Origin: Hyphomicrobiales bacterium
GTDB lineage: Bacteria > Pseudomonadota > Alphaproteobacteria > Rhizobiales > Rhizobiaceae
Assembly (NCBI GenBank): GCA_900470155.1
Contig: UBZT01000015.1
Coordinates: 62,001 to 126,000, forward strand
Reading direction: 5' to 3'
Length of the DNA stretch: 64,000 nucleotides
Shown here: positions 1 to 9,594 of the stretch, one piece after another
How the letters are laid out: the number at the start of each line of letters is the position of its first letter
Position numbering within the stretch: position 1 is the first letter of the stretch
Notes under the pieces: generated by a model
Database searches by the model: none
What the model was told of the DNA's origin: nothing
Seen by the model: only the letters and a program-made list of their open reading frames with translations
Program-made: the position numbers and the translations under genes

Positions 1-2870
1 AGCATAACGACTTTCATGTCAAGGAGCTCGACTTCCAGGAATTGAACGCGCTACTGGAGTCGCAGTTCGGTACCATCGCCTATTTCGGACAAAGACTGAT
101 GATGGGCTCCGTCATTCAGTCGATGGGGGAAGTCCAAGGCGCTTACCGCGCATTCTACGATGACGGCACTACGGTGTTTCCCGGCACCGGCGATCTTGTC
201 GATCCGGTTTATTTTGTAGCGGTTTGCGCCCGCGCGGGTATTGACCTTCCCCGCCTTGACGCGTCAGTACTTTATCCTGCCAAGGTCGACCTCGTAAAAC
301 ACTATGTCGGATTTGCCAAATGGGCCCAGTCGCTAGATAAACTAGTTGCGGATCAAAATTTCCGAATCCTCTCTGCTCAACAGGAGATCGACAATCTTTC
401 GGACGAGCTCGCTCGCCGTGGCGAATGGGCCCAGCGCCTTGAGGATGAACGCGCGAGGCTGCTCACCAATAGGATTGCAAGGATTTTCACGATGCTGCGT
501 GAGGACCAGCTCTGGCGCAAGGCGCCCGCCCGCCAGGTAGAGCGCTTACTTAAGTCATGTCTTCGCGTCAGCAAGATACAAGGAAAGCGCGGAATCAAAG
601 CCGCCCTTAATCTAGCGAAGCGCAGCTACCAGCGCCTCCCGCTTAGCGAAAACACTAAGGCCGTACACCGGAAACATATCGCCAGGACCCTGCCGCGGCT
701 TCTTCACCTTTCAGGCAGTCCCCCCGCAACGGTCCCGGACTTTGACATTCCAGGTTCGGACCTCAGTAGAAGGATAGTTCGCGAGCCCGCTAAGCTTGTC
801 CAGGAAAATCTCTCCCGTGTTGCTGCCTTGGAAACGATGGTTTCCACGGAACCGGAGGTCAGCATCATCATCCCGGTCTACGGCAAGTACGAATATACAC
901 TACACTGCCTAGCATCGATCGCCGAACATCCTCCTCAAACCCCTTTTGAGATCATCGTCATCGACGACTGTTCCCCCGACGCATCCGGCGAGAAGCTTGC
1001 TGAGATTAAGGGCATCCGTGTGCTTCTGAACGAGATGAACCAGGGGTTTATTCGCTCTTGCAACATCGGCGCCAACAACGCCCGCAGTTCTTTCTTGCAC
1101 TTCCTGAACAACGACACAGAGGTCACCGAAGGTTGGCTGGATGAATTGTTACGGACCTTCGAAGATTTCCCAGGCACAGGATTTGCGGGATCAAAGCTTG
1201 TTTATCCTGACGGCACTCTGCAAGAGGCCGGCGGAATTATCTGGCGTGACGGAAACGCCTGGAACTTCGGCCGCAACCAGAAATCAACCCTGCCCGTCTA
1301 CAATTATGCACGCGAGGTCGATTATTGCTCGGGTGCATCCGTACTCGTTCCGAAATCTTTATTCGAAGAGCTCGGGGGATTCGACGAGCATTATATTCCC
1401 GCGTATTGCGAGGATGCCGATCTTGCTCTGAAGATTCGCGACCGTGGCTATCGTGTTATCTACCAACCACTTTCCGTAGTCATTCACTACGAGGGAGTAA
1501 CATCCGGACGTGATGAGACTCAGGGCGTCAAGTCCTACCAAATCGTTAACATGCAGAAGATGTTTACCCGCTGGGAAGAGCGCCTTAAGAACCATCAGAT
1601 GACAGGTCAGGACATCGACCGGGCAAAGGATCGGATGGCAAGCCGTCGCGTCCTGGTGCTTGATCACTGCACGCCGACGCCCAACCAGGATGCCGGCTCA
1701 GTTCTTGCTTTCAACACCTTTCTTTTGTTTCGCGAAATGGGCTTCCAAGTTACTTTTATCGCAGAAGACAATTTTCTTTATGTGCCCGGCCATACCGAAG
1801 CCCTGCAGCGCATTGGAGTGGAAGTCCTCTATTGGCCATTTGTTCAGACTGTCGAGCAACACCTGAGGGAGTGCGGCAATCGGTACGACCTCGTGTATCT
1901 GGTACGCCCAAAGGTAGTTGACCGAAATCTAGATTTGGTCCGTAAACATTGTCCACAGGCTAAGGTGTTGTTTAATACTGTCGACCTTCATTTTATTCGA
2001 ATGGAACGCGAAGCTGCCCTCGTGGGTGATCCTTCTAAAGCCTACGCTGCTCAACAAATGCAGGCGTTGGAGTTTTCCGCAATCAAGGCAGTCGACGCCA
2101 CCATTGTTGTTAGCAGCACCGAGCTAGATTTGCTCAGGCCGCGCTTTCCCGACAGCAGAATCCATCTTTTCCCCCTAATAATGGATGTGCCTGGAACGAA
2201 GATCGGCTTCACCGCTCGGCGCGACATATTGTTCGTAGGCGGGTATCAGCACACCCCAAATGTCGATGCCGTTCACTACTTCGTGACCGAAGTCATGCCT
2301 TACCTACGCAGCCGTCTGCCGGGTGTGCGCTTCTTTGCAGTTGGCAGCAATCCGCCGCCCGACATTATAGCGCTAAAAAGTGACGACGTGGTCATCACTG
2401 GCTTCGTTGAAAACCTGCCCTCCCTACTGGACAAGATGCGCGTCTCCGTCGCTCCGCTTCGTTACGGTGCTGGTATCAAGGGCAAGATCAGCACGGCCTT
2501 GGCACACGGCCTGCCGGTCGTCGCTACATCCATGGCCATCGAAGGCATGTCGCTTATCCCTGGGGAACACCTATTAGTGGCCGATGACGCCGAGGCGTTT
2601 GCGGAAGCAATCGCTCAGCTTTACGAAGACGAGACGCGTTGGGGAAATCTCAGCTCCGCAGGACAAGACGTCGCCCTGAGGGAATGGGGTGTAGAGTCGG
2701 CATGGACGTCTCTCAGCATGATCTTGAATGATATCGGGTTTGCAACGTCCAGATCAAAGCGCCCTCTCAGCACGTATTCCGATCAGAGCGGAGTGCTGCG
2801 GGAACCCAAGTGGACGTCGGGCATTCCTGCAGGGCAAGAGAAATCTGATGTCAATGACAGTACGTCTTAA
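1..2870 (+). CDS. Large multidomain glycosyltransferase (5' end outside window)
   Basis: The reading frame is open to the left edge, so the start lies outside the window. The first ~40 residues (HVKEL...FGQR) resemble the tail of a SAM-dependent methyltransferase, which suggests a methyltransferase-glycosyltransferase fusion. A GT2 (GT-A) domain begins near residue 275 after the TTG at 42: it has VSIIIPVYGKYEYT, the IDDCSPDASG turn, and later FLNNDTEV and the YCEDADLALKIRDRGYRV motif. A second, GT4-like (GT-B) domain follows, with ILFVGGYQHTPNVDAV, a GFVENLPSLL stretch and the nucleotide-sugar loop PLRYGAGIKGK. It probably adds sugars to a surface polysaccharide or O-antigen at the cytoplasmic face, which fits the gmd/rmd genes downstream. 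Acceptor and donor cannot be read from sequence. Confidence 0.85.
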   Translation, partial: HNDFHVKELDFQELNALLESQFGTIAYFGQRLMMGSVIQSMGEVQGAYRAFYDDGTTVFPGTGDLVDPVYFVAVCARAGIDLPRLDASVLYPAKVDLVKHYVGFAKWAQSLDKLVADQNFRILSAQQEIDNLSDELARRGEWAQRLEDERARLLTNRIARIFTMLREDQLWRKAPARQVERLLKSCLRVSKIQGKRGIKAALNLAKRSYQRLPLSENTKAVHRKHIARTLPRLLHLSGSPPATVPDFDIPGSDLSRRIVREPAKLVQENLSRVAALETMVSTEPEVSIIIPVYGKYEYTLHCLASIAEHPPQTPFEIIVIDDCSPDASGEKLAEIKGIRVLLNEMNQGFIRSCNIGANNARSSFLHFLNNDTEVTEGWLDELLRTFEDFPGTGFAGSKLVYPDGTLQEAGGIIWRDGNAWNFGRNQKSTLPVYNYAREVDYCSGASVLVPKSLFEELGGFDEHYIPAYCEDADLALKIRDRGYRVIYQPLSVVIHYEGVTSGRDETQGVKSYQIVNMQKMFTRWEERLKNHQMTGQDIDRAKDRMASRRVLVLDHCTPTPNQDAGSVLAFNTFLLFREMGFQVTFIAEDNFLYVPGHTEALQRIGVEVLYWPFVQTVEQHLRECGNRYDLVYLVRPKVVDRNLDLVRKHCPQAKVLFNTVDLHFIRMEREAALVGDPSKAYAAQQMQALEFSAIKAVDATIVVSSTELDLLRPRFPDSRIHLFPLIMDVPGTKIGFTARRDILFVGGYQHTPNVDAVHYFVTEVMPYLRSRLPGVRFFAVGSNPPPDIIALKSDDVVITGFVENLPSLLDKMRVSVAPLRYGAGIKGKISTALAHGLPVVATSMAIEGMSLIPGEHLLVADDAEAFAEAIAQLYEDETRWGNLSSAGQDVALREWGVESAWTSLSMILNDIGFATSRSKRPLSTYSDQSGVLREPKWTSGIPAGQEKSDVNDSTS

Positions 2871-2875
2871 CCACG

Positions 2876-3625
2876 CTAGAGCAGATCCAGTTCAATCCGG
2901 GTCATATCCAGCAGCCGTGATGTAGTTTGCGCATTCTGTCGGCGCGTGAAGCGGGGCATCAATGCGTCGACTGCGTCCCACAGAGCATCGATCTTTCTGT
3001 CGGCCCGAGCCCACAACATGGCCTTCAAATTTGAGAAGGCGTTCTCAATGGGATTAAATTCGGGGCTGTAGGGCAGCAGAAACGTGAGCTTGGCACCCAC
3101 GCGCTCGATGGCATCGTGCACCCGTCTGCTTTATGTGCGGACAAATTGTACATAGCTACAACATACCCGGGCTCGCCTCGAACTGCACGTACGCGCAGCC
3201 GTGCCATCTTCGCTGAAAGAACGGTCTCGTCTATGAAGATCAGCTTTTGCAGTTCGAGATCGAGCTGCTCATCAAACCAGGCGCATCGGCGCTTCAGGAC
3301 GTCCGGTCTATCCTGTTCCAATGCGTGTGCGGTGCGGACTTTTTTAAATGTCCAGCCGCGGCCACGGAGCCAGGCAGCGAGTGCGCTCCGGCTGGTGCTG
3401 ACCTACCGTTCAGCCGACAGTTGCTCGACCATGTCATCGAGTGTTACGTCCCGGCGGTCCAAAGTTTAATCCCAGAGCACTCGCCCTCTACTGCTCTTGC
3501 AATCCACCGGATCGCCGTGGAAACCCGAGCCCGCACCGAACGGCAGCCTAGCGGGCAGACATACCGGTAGCTGTCGCCTTCAAGCCGCGGATCCGAAGAT
3601 CATCGCTCAGTGCTCGTGACATCAT
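2876..3625 (-). pseudogene. Decayed IS630-family transposase
   Basis: Pieces of one IS630 transposase lie in different frames. The N-terminus (MSRALSDDLRIRGLKA) starts at about 3622-3625 and meets a stop after some 20 codons. A middle piece (3025-3321) has FIDETVLSAKMARLR, holding the first catalytic Asp. The C-terminal piece (2876-3121) has LLPYSPEFNPIENAF, holding the last DDE residue. Between the first Asp and the NLSAHK motif about 40 residues of the family are missing, and the middle Asp is Tyr (MYNL for MDNL). The element is therefore inactive. It sits between the glycosyltransferase and rmd and overlaps the last codons of rmd by four bases. Confidence 0.85.
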
Positions 3626-4620
3626 GAATCTCCTATTCGAGGAGAGATTGAATCAGCTTCGATTGCTCTCGTCACGCGGACTCTCCAATCGGACAGGACG
3701 GCATTTATGGTATCTTCGAGTTCAAACTGAGGCGCCCAGCCGAGGTTGTACATGGCAGCGCTTGCGTCACCGCGCGCCGTCGGGATATCGACGGGCCGGA
3801 CACGCTCAGGCGCAACGACGACCTTGATGTCTCGGCCCGACAGGCGCACGAGGATATCAAGGATCATGCGGATCTGAACTGCCTTGCCCGAGGCCAAATT
3901 GAATACCTTGCCCTCTGCATTGCGGCCTTTGCCGAGCGCTGCAAGAGCATAGGCCTGGACGACGTCGCGCACGTCGAGAAAATCCCGGTAGGCCTCTAGA
4001 TTGCCGACCTCGATCACCGGTGGCGCAAGGCCAGCCTCGATGCGGGCGATCTGGCTGGCGAATGCGGGGATTACATAGGCTTCCGTCTGGCCGGGACCAG
4101 TATGGTTGAAGGGGCGGAACCGGATCGAACGCAGGCCGTCGAAATACATCTGCCCGACAGCGATGTCGGCGGCAGCCTTTGTCGCGCCATAGACGGTCAT
4201 CGGCTTCAGCGCGCGATCCTCAGCCATCGCTGCGCCTTCGGCCTCTGCAAAAGACTGCCCGTAGGCCTCGGAACTGCCGGCGAAGATAAAGCGACAGTCC
4301 GGCACTGCGTGCTGGACTGCCGACGCCAGATTGACCGTGCCATGAAAGTTGACGTTCCACGCCTGCGACGGATCCTTGCGGGCTTCCTGCGGTGCGGCGA
4401 TCGCAGCAAGATGCACGACCGCCGTCGGTCGAATATCGCGCAGCGCTGTTGTCACGGCCGTCTTGTCCACGACGTCAAGATCGACATCGCAGCCTGGACC
4501 GCGTCCCGCCGAAACTAGTTCCAGGCCGGCATCGACGGGGAACTCACGCAAGGCCCTCATCAGCCATGTGCCGACGAAGCCGGATGCGCCGGTGACGAGG
4601 ATCCTGTGTTGCACTGTCAT
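3622..4620 (-). CDS. rmd: GDP-6-deoxy-4-keto-D-mannose reductase (NAD-dependent epimerase/dehydratase)
   Basis: An extended short-chain dehydrogenase of 332 residues with the N-terminal nucleotide-binding motif GASGFVG and the catalytic YGATK (Tyr-x3-Lys), preceded by a serine in AGSSEAYG. It probably reduces the 4-keto intermediate made by the adjacent Gmd to GDP-D-rhamnose (or a related GDP-6-deoxyhexose) for surface polysaccharide. The stop is 13 bases ahead of the gmd end, so gmd and rmd form one operon read leftwards. After the family-typical LSDWR end, the last ~17 residues run into the IS630 remnant, so the original C-terminus may have been replaced by insertion. A GDP-fucose or GDP-talose type product cannot be excluded. 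Confidence 0.85.
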   Translation of the reverse strand: MTVQHRILVTGASGFVGTWLMRALREFPVDAGLELVSAGRGPGCDVDLDVVDKTAVTTALRDIRPTAVVHLAAIAAPQEARKDPSQAWNVNFHGTVNLASAVQHAVPDCRFIFAGSSEAYGQSFAEAEGAAMAEDRALKPMTVYGATKAAADIAVGQMYFDGLRSIRFRPFNHTGPGQTEAYVIPAFASQIARIEAGLAPPVIEVGNLEAYRDFLDVRDVVQAYALAALGKGRNAEGKVFNLASGKAVQIRMILDILVRLSGRDIKVVVAPERVRPVDIPTARGDASAAMYNLGWAPQFELEDTINAVLSDWRVRVTRAIEADSISPRIGDS

Positions 4621-4633
4621 CCGGCCTCCGCCT

Positions 4634-5620
4634 TCACACCGATTTCAGATGGGCCAGGCGTCTCAGGTCGGCATCGACCATTTCGACGATCATCTCTTCA
4701 AGGGTGATCGTTGCCTCCCAGCCGAAAGCGTCTTTTGCCTTCTGCGGATTGCCTAGCAGAACATCGACTTCGGCCGGACGGAAAAGATCCGGGTCGATGA
4801 CCAGGTGCTTGTCGATTCCGAGGCCGGCATGTTCGAAGGCGATCTTGCACATGTCACGCACGGTTGTGGTGCGGCCGGTGGCAATCACATAGTCGTCCGC
4901 GATCTCCTGCTGCAGCATCATCCACATGGCGCGGACATAGTCCTTGGAATGACCCCAGTCGCGCTTGGCGTCGATATTGCCGAGGCGCAGTTCGTTGGCC
5001 AGGCCGAGCTTGATGCGTGCAACGCCGTCCGTCACCTTGCGGGTGACGAACTCGATGCCGCGCAGCGGCGATTCATGGTTGAACAGGATGCCGCTCGATG
5101 CATGAAGGCCAAAGCTTTCGCGGTAGTTCACCGTCAGCCAGTGTCCATAGAGCTTCGCTACGGCATAAGGCGAACGCGGGTAGAACGGTGTGATTTCCGA
5201 CTGCATCGGCTCTTGGATAAGGCCGTACATTTCGGAGGACGACGCCTGATAGAAGCGCGCGTCAGGCAATTCGAGGCGGACGGCCTCCAGCACATTGGCA
5301 ACACCGAGACCGGTAACCTGACCGGTCAGAATCGGCTGCTGCCAGGAGGATTTGACGAAGGACTGGGCGCCGAGATTGTAGACTTCATCCGGCTTGACAT
5401 CGCGCAGTGTTCGGATAAGTCCGGACAGATCGAGAAGATTGCCATCCACGATCCTGACATCCTTGGTGATGCCAAGCCAGTCGAGACGGCTCAGGTTTAC
5501 GTCCGAGCTGCTCGATCGGCGCGCAAGGCCGTGCACTTCGTAACCCTTCTCCAGCAAAAGTGCTGCAAGGTAGGCACCATCTTGGCCCGTGATGCCGGTA
5601 ATCAAAGCTCTTTTCGTCAC
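4634..5620 (-). CDS. gmd: GDP-mannose 4,6-dehydratase
   Basis: This 328-residue protein converts GDP-mannose to GDP-4-keto-6-deoxymannose. The Rossmann motif is TGITGQDG at the N-terminus, followed by the family signature LARRSSSS and YNLGAQSFVKSSW; the catalytic triad region has ASSSEMYG and YAVAKLYGHW. The NADP-binding and active-site segment FNHESPLRG and the C-terminal RPAEVDVLLGNP block are complete. A GTG start at 5620 is chosen because GGAGAG lies four bases upstream of it and the protein then begins MTKRALITG as in the family; the longer frame to 5650 has no ribosome binding site. It lies upstream of rmd in the same operon. Confidence 0.92.
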   Translation of the reverse strand: MTKRALITGITGQDGAYLAALLLEKGYEVHGLARRSSSSDVNLSRLDWLGITKDVRIVDGNLLDLSGLIRTLRDVKPDEVYNLGAQSFVKSSWQQPILTGQVTGLGVANVLEAVRLELPDARFYQASSSEMYGLIQEPMQSEITPFYPRSPYAVAKLYGHWLTVNYRESFGLHASSGILFNHESPLRGIEFVTRKVTDGVARIKLGLANELRLGNIDAKRDWGHSKDYVRAMWMMLQQEIADDYVIATGRTTTVRDMCKIAFEHAGLGIDKHLVIDPDLFRPAEVDVLLGNPQKAKDAFGWEATITLEEMIVEMVDADLRRLAHLKSV

Positions 5621-6343
5621 ATGTCTCTCCGTAAATCGATCACCCACCAAGTCGAGGGTCTTGCTGATCCAGCATGTGCCACAGCTACAGGTTTCGCGAC
5701 TGCCATATGCGTTTCGAGTTAAAAAGACAATCTCCGCCGTGTTTTTACCACTGCTGATTCGGAGAATTTCCGCGGATGAAAAGTTAAACGGCTGTGCCTG
5801 TGAAGGTCATTGACTGCCAACGACGTACCGTTGCTACACAATCATCTGGTCGAGCGCTTACATATAAGGTCAAGTTCTGTCCCCGCTATCTCCATGAATT
5901 CGATCACCGATGGTGACAGATTGCCGGTAACTCGGACTACGCGTTTCGGCGTGGCTAGGAACTGGTCGATCTCGTCGATGCGAGTAACTGAGGGGAGCTA
6001 GGCCTGGGGACAGCTCACCAGCGTTGCCCCTTACAAAGAGGATCCGGGCAAGTTTCCAGATGCTAGTCGATTGCGTTTCGGCGTGCAAAATTGGCTCTGA
6101 CTCACCTTTGATGAATTCTGAGCGTCGGCTGGCGTGGTTTTTAAAAAGGAAACAGCGCCATGGTTCATTCGCTTCGCCCCTCCGATTGTGCCTCGCGGCT
6201 TTGTCATCGAGTAGGACAGACAGCCATTTCTGGAGAGAAAATCAAACCCGCTGTCCGATCGACGTATATTTCTAGCCCTTGTCCAGGCTGCGGAACAAGA
6301 TCGAAACGGATACACAGCCGCTATCAGCGACACCTGGTGGATC
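5621..6343. other. Gene-poor stretch with degenerate sequence
   Basis: No intact gene was recognised between gmd and the repeat region. On the minus strand about 5870-5990 encodes a protein-like stretch (DEIDQFLATPKRVVRVTGN...) with no start, which looks like the tail of a lost gene of unknown family. The right part overlaps an ISL3 fragment, listed separately. Base composition is lower in GC than the flanks. Confidence 0.5.
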
Positions 6344-6351
6344 TTCCCTGA
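6205..6351 (+). pseudogene. N-terminal scrap of an ISL3-family transposase
   Basis: The plus-strand frame encodes CPGCGTRSKRIHSRYQRHL followed by VDLP, which matches the zinc-binding N-terminal block of ISL3 transposases (CPxCGxxSxRxHSRYxRxLxDLP). The frame ends at the junction with a second relic (6344 onwards), so only about 45 residues remain. This shows that the region was once an insertion site and is no longer mobile. The assignment rests on motif resemblance alone. Confidence 0.55.
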
Positions 6352-6490
6352 GGGAAGGGATCTTGGGCAACAATCCATATTGAGTCGGTCAGAGCACAAC
6401 AAGTGTTGCAACATCGAGACGCCTGCCATGGCAAGTCAGAGGGATAATTTGTAATATGACGCCCAAGCCTAACAATTGGCTGCTCTGCGC
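6344..6490 (+). pseudogene. Relic of the 3' end of the secreted-protein gene found at 9595-10419
   Basis: The bases from about 6344 to 6479 align with about 10246-10390, with many substitutions and small indels. For example, GGGCAACAATCCATATTGAG occurs at both 6365 and 10268, and both copies go on to CGCCTGCCATGGCA. No frame is open. The relic is joined at a TCTGCG-type sequence directly to the repeat copy at 6491, whereas in the intact locus 2.6 kb carrying the caspase-like gene lies between. This indicates duplication of the whole locus followed by deletion. Confidence 0.8.
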
Positions 6491-7747
6491 CAGGCCCGGG
6501 GTCAGTCGGTCCCGCCTCTCCCTTCGGGTCGCTATGCTGAGGCTCCTGCGGCTACCCTTTTAACCGGTCCCTGGCGTGTCGAGAATTCCCGGCGTCCCGG
6601 CTTGCAGCCGTCGCGATGCGTATGCCTCCGATGTTCTTCAATGGTGCTCCCGGATCACGCACGCGCGCGGATATGATCCGGGTAGGAGAGCGCTTGCTCG
6701 CTCTCAGCGGATTTTCGCTTCGAGGATCGCGAGATGGTTTCGACAAATTGTCTCGACGGTCCCCAGAAGGACCTTTGTCTGGCCGATCAGCCATGATAGC
6801 GCCTCATCGCTGATCTCGAAGTGCTCGGAGTATCGCGCCTTCACATAGGCTTCGTTCATGACATTGTACCATGCGGAAAACCGGTGTTGATCTCGCGGCC
6901 AAACGTCCACGAGTTCACGATCTATGCCCTCGGCTAACCCGCGCAGGAACTTAAGGTTATGCGATGCTGGACTGTAGTTTGTCAGGGTCAATAAGACAGT
7001 AGAGTACGCATGTTCCACAGCCTGATGGAGACTGAATGCTGTCAGCCGCTTCCAATTGCTTGATTCAGCAGTTTGAGAAGCCTGCCAGATGGCAGTCTTC
7101 AGCATCAATGTAGCTTCGGGGAACCGATTCTCAAAATGCTCTGTTGCAGCTTTCAACATGGCTCCGGCCGATAGGTATTGCGGCTCAGCCATTGGTTCAT
7201 CGTCTATTTCATGCAGAACGATGCCTTCGCGGCGGATGTCTGCGAAGAAATACTGGCCGTCCTTCAGCGCCTTGTTGACCTCGCGTAGCCCATGCACGAT
7301 CAGGCCAACCGGTGTCTTTACGGCCGGCTCCCACAAGAGCCGATCTTCTGCCTTGTCCCAATATTGCCGATCGGCGAGCTTGCCCGTGTTGACGATGACG
7401 AGGATGTCGTAGTCGGACCGGTAGCCCTTCATCGTATGCGGTTCGTCGACCCAGGTTCCCTTGCGTAGGATCCGAAGAGGATGATCTTGAGGATGCGGCC
7501 ACGTTTCTTGAAGTCGGCTTCGGCGCCGGAAAGCGCGTCGGCAAACTCTTCCTCGATGATCTCGACGACGCGAGCAAGCTCACGCTGTTTCTTTTCCGGG
7601 AGGTGCTCAAGGCTCGATTTCATAGCCAATCGATAGGACAAAGGTTGTGCTCCGTCTACTCGCACATTTCATAGTTTCGGTGGAGACGATTGTTCTTTCT
7701 CCGTCGTTCGTGTGCCGTGCACTCAGATCAGCTGGAGCCGGGTCGCA
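6491..7747. repeat. Direct repeat copy 1 (nucleotidyltransferase-HEPN segment)
   Basis: The segment is homologous over its whole length to 12997-14239 in the same orientation. The outer parts (about 6491-7000 and 7190-7747) are nearly identical to copy 2. A central block inside the HEPN-coding part is strongly diverged. The right end stops inside what in copy 2 is the 3' end of the small LuxR-type gene. Copy 1 has a single-base deletion that breaks the gene it carries. Confidence 0.9.
6704..7623 (-). pseudogene. Nucleotidyltransferase-HEPN protein, frameshifted copy
   Basis: The same gene as at 13210-14115, but it lacks one base near 7460 (one C fewer in the CCAGGTTCCC region than in copy 2). 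The frameshift falls directly after the nucleotidyltransferase motif FGSYAR, so the first piece (from ATG 7623) ends a few codons later. The second piece (6704-7432, 242 residues) begins at MKGYRSDYDILVI with the catalytic Asp pair and keeps a complete HEPN part. The residues between about 60 and 130 of that second piece differ strongly from copy 2. A truncated HEPN-only product from the internal ATG at 7432 is possible. As a full-length enzyme it is broken. Confidence 0.85.
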
Positions 7748-7856
7748 ACGCGGGGCACACGCCGATCTCAACACCCTTGGTGCGGATTTTCGACTGCCGG
7801 ATCGGCGGGTTTTATCAGTCTCGTCTGTGATTGGGTGCCGCGAGTTGCCGCCGAAG

Positions 7857-8948
7857 TCAACCCAATCGGATCCGTCCAAGCAGTGCGCATAACTCCGCCT
7901 GTCGGTCGGTCCCAGTCTTGCGTAGTATGGAACGAATATGGGATCGGGCGGTCTCATAGCCTATCCCGCAATGGCCGGCCACTCCTCTCGCATCATGGCC
8001 CTCATGCAGCAACAAGGCCACCGTGCATTCCATTGGAGTTAAATCAAACATGCGTGCAATGGTCGTTCGCGACAATGATGCTGTGTTGTCGGTGTCCTCA
8101 AAAAGCACCATAGCGCTAGCTCTCGAGAACATATCTCGGAAGTTCGAGCCTGCCGTTTCGATGTGGGCAAGCAACGGGCGCCCGCATGCACGCTTCAATG
8201 ACAATTTCACCCCAGCAGTTGAGGTTGCACTGGTGTCGATAACCCGTGCCAGCGCCGCGTCGAACAGCGCTGTTTCTTGTGGAAGAAAGGCCTTTATCTT
8301 CCGGTTTGAGATCCGGATGTCACCCTTGAGGAGAAAGTCGGCTTTGCTGTTTGTCGCTATGACGAAGCCCTGCCGATCAAGGATTACACAGGCCAGGCTC
8401 GCTCGCTCAAAGGCGGCGAGGCGGCCGTAAATTTCGCTTTCCGAAAAGAGGGCCATTGTTCTGGCGGATGTCTGAAGTTGTCGCCGCAAGGCATGAAAAT
8501 GAGTGACATCGTCTGCGTCGAACGCTCCATCGGCAACGCGCCGCTGCAACACGAAAAAGAGATCATCCGGACCTGAAGAGAAGTTCACGACAGCGGTGTG
8601 CCGTGTACCAAACTTGGCCATGAACTTGTAGTATTCCAGATTTGTAAGTTGATCTGAGGTGCTGAAGTCGGTTTCCAAGACAACGCCAGAACGTTGCATA
8701 AGCGGGATGAATCTTGCTCTGTGGTCGCGTAAATTCCATTCCTCACGGAGATATGCGTCCATGATGTCGGCCAAGCTGTCGGTGTGAAGCACGCGACCAA
8801 CCGCCCCGCGGCTCGTTGGCGCCATGATGTTAATTCCCATCGCACCGCTCGCATCCGCAAGGTTGTCGACAATGGACTTCCACAAATCAGGCTCCAGGAC
8901 GGCATCCTGCATGCGGTTAAGCTCAGAGTAAAAATTGGCGAGTTTCAA
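7857..8948 (-). CDS. LuxR-type helix-turn-helix transcriptional regulator
   Basis: The protein of 363 residues has no obvious membrane segment. The C-terminal ~65 residues form a LuxR (GerE-like) DNA-binding domain: MFDLTPMECTVALLLHEG, then GYETARSHIRSILRKTGT and a final QAELCALLGR. The N-terminal two thirds look like PAS/GAF-type sensory folds (IMAPTSRGAVGRVLH, VILDRQGFVIATNSKADF) with no recognisable ligand signature, so the signal is unknown. The frame begins with TTG at 8948, with AGGACG about seven bases upstream; an ATG at 8912 is the alternative. It stands alone, flanked by accessory DNA, and no luxI gene is near. Confidence 0.75.
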   Translation of the reverse strand: MKLANFYSELNRMQDAVLEPDLWKSIVDNLADASGAMGINIMAPTSRGAVGRVLHTDSLADIMDAYLREEWNLRDHRARFIPLMQRSGVVLETDFSTSDQLTNLEYYKFMAKFGTRHTAVVNFSSGPDDLFFVLQRRVADGAFDADDVTHFHALRRQLQTSARTMALFSESEIYGRLAAFERASLACVILDRQGFVIATNSKADFLLKGDIRISNRKIKAFLPQETALFDAALARVIDTSATSTAGVKLSLKRACGRPLLAHIETAGSNFRDMFSRASAMVLFEDTDNTASLSRTTIARMFDLTPMECTVALLLHEGHDARGVAGHCGIGYETARSHIRSILRKTGTDRQAELCALLGRIRLG

Positions 8949-9594
8949 TAGTATTCGTCCTAGTCCTCATTCATCGGGAGTGTATGCGACACGACGGCCT
9001 GATCAATGGGGTGGCCCCAGCTTTTTGACCGGGCTTCGCGCTAAAACGATGCTTTTATTAGATTTCCGTAGGAGCGTTCGGCGGCGGATGCCTCTGCCCA
9101 GCTTCCGAAGTGAGGGGGACGCGCTCCGCCATCGTCCCTTGGTCTTCCAAGCGCTAGAAGCAAATCCGTTTTTGGTCGCTGCTGAGTGGGAGGGAAGACC
9201 TATCCGGGTCTGCCACAGCCCGGCCGCCGTCCCGTCGCTGTTCCTGCATCACGCCTAGATTCAGCCGCCGCAAACTCCTCCAATTGGAGGATGTCGGGAC
9301 TGCCCACTTTTTGTATTGTGCCTGATCGCATCTGTTTTTGCTGGCACGCAACGTATGCTCACAAGGAAAACAATGGAACTGTTCGAATTGGGATTTACTG
9401 CTTTTACCCTCGCCTCGATCAGGCTGGCGGCATTCCGCCACAGCTGAATGTGATTGCCAAATAGGGGTCTGCAGGTGCTCTGGATTAAAAAGGTCTCAAG
9501 GCCGGGATTGGCCAAGTCGAGCTAGTCAGCGCCGACATGTACCAACAGGTGAATACCAACTACTTGACGCATACAATCTCTTGGAGAGCTAACC
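8949..9594. other. Intergenic region, nothing recognised
   Basis: Neither strand has a convincing gene. The frames present have no ribosome binding site and no protein-like composition. The stretch holds the promoter region of the LuxR-type gene to the left and of the secreted-protein gene to the right, but no operator could be named. Confidence 0.5.

Noticed and set aside
3627..3649. Hairpin AATCTCCT/AGGAG-AGATT as a terminator of rmd
   Set aside because: It lies inside the rmd coding sequence and the IS630 edge, has a bulge and no T-run, so it may be an IS end structure instead.
4805..5722. 305-residue plus-strand frame over gmd
   Set aside because: Antisense of gmd, whose motifs are complete; no start signal.
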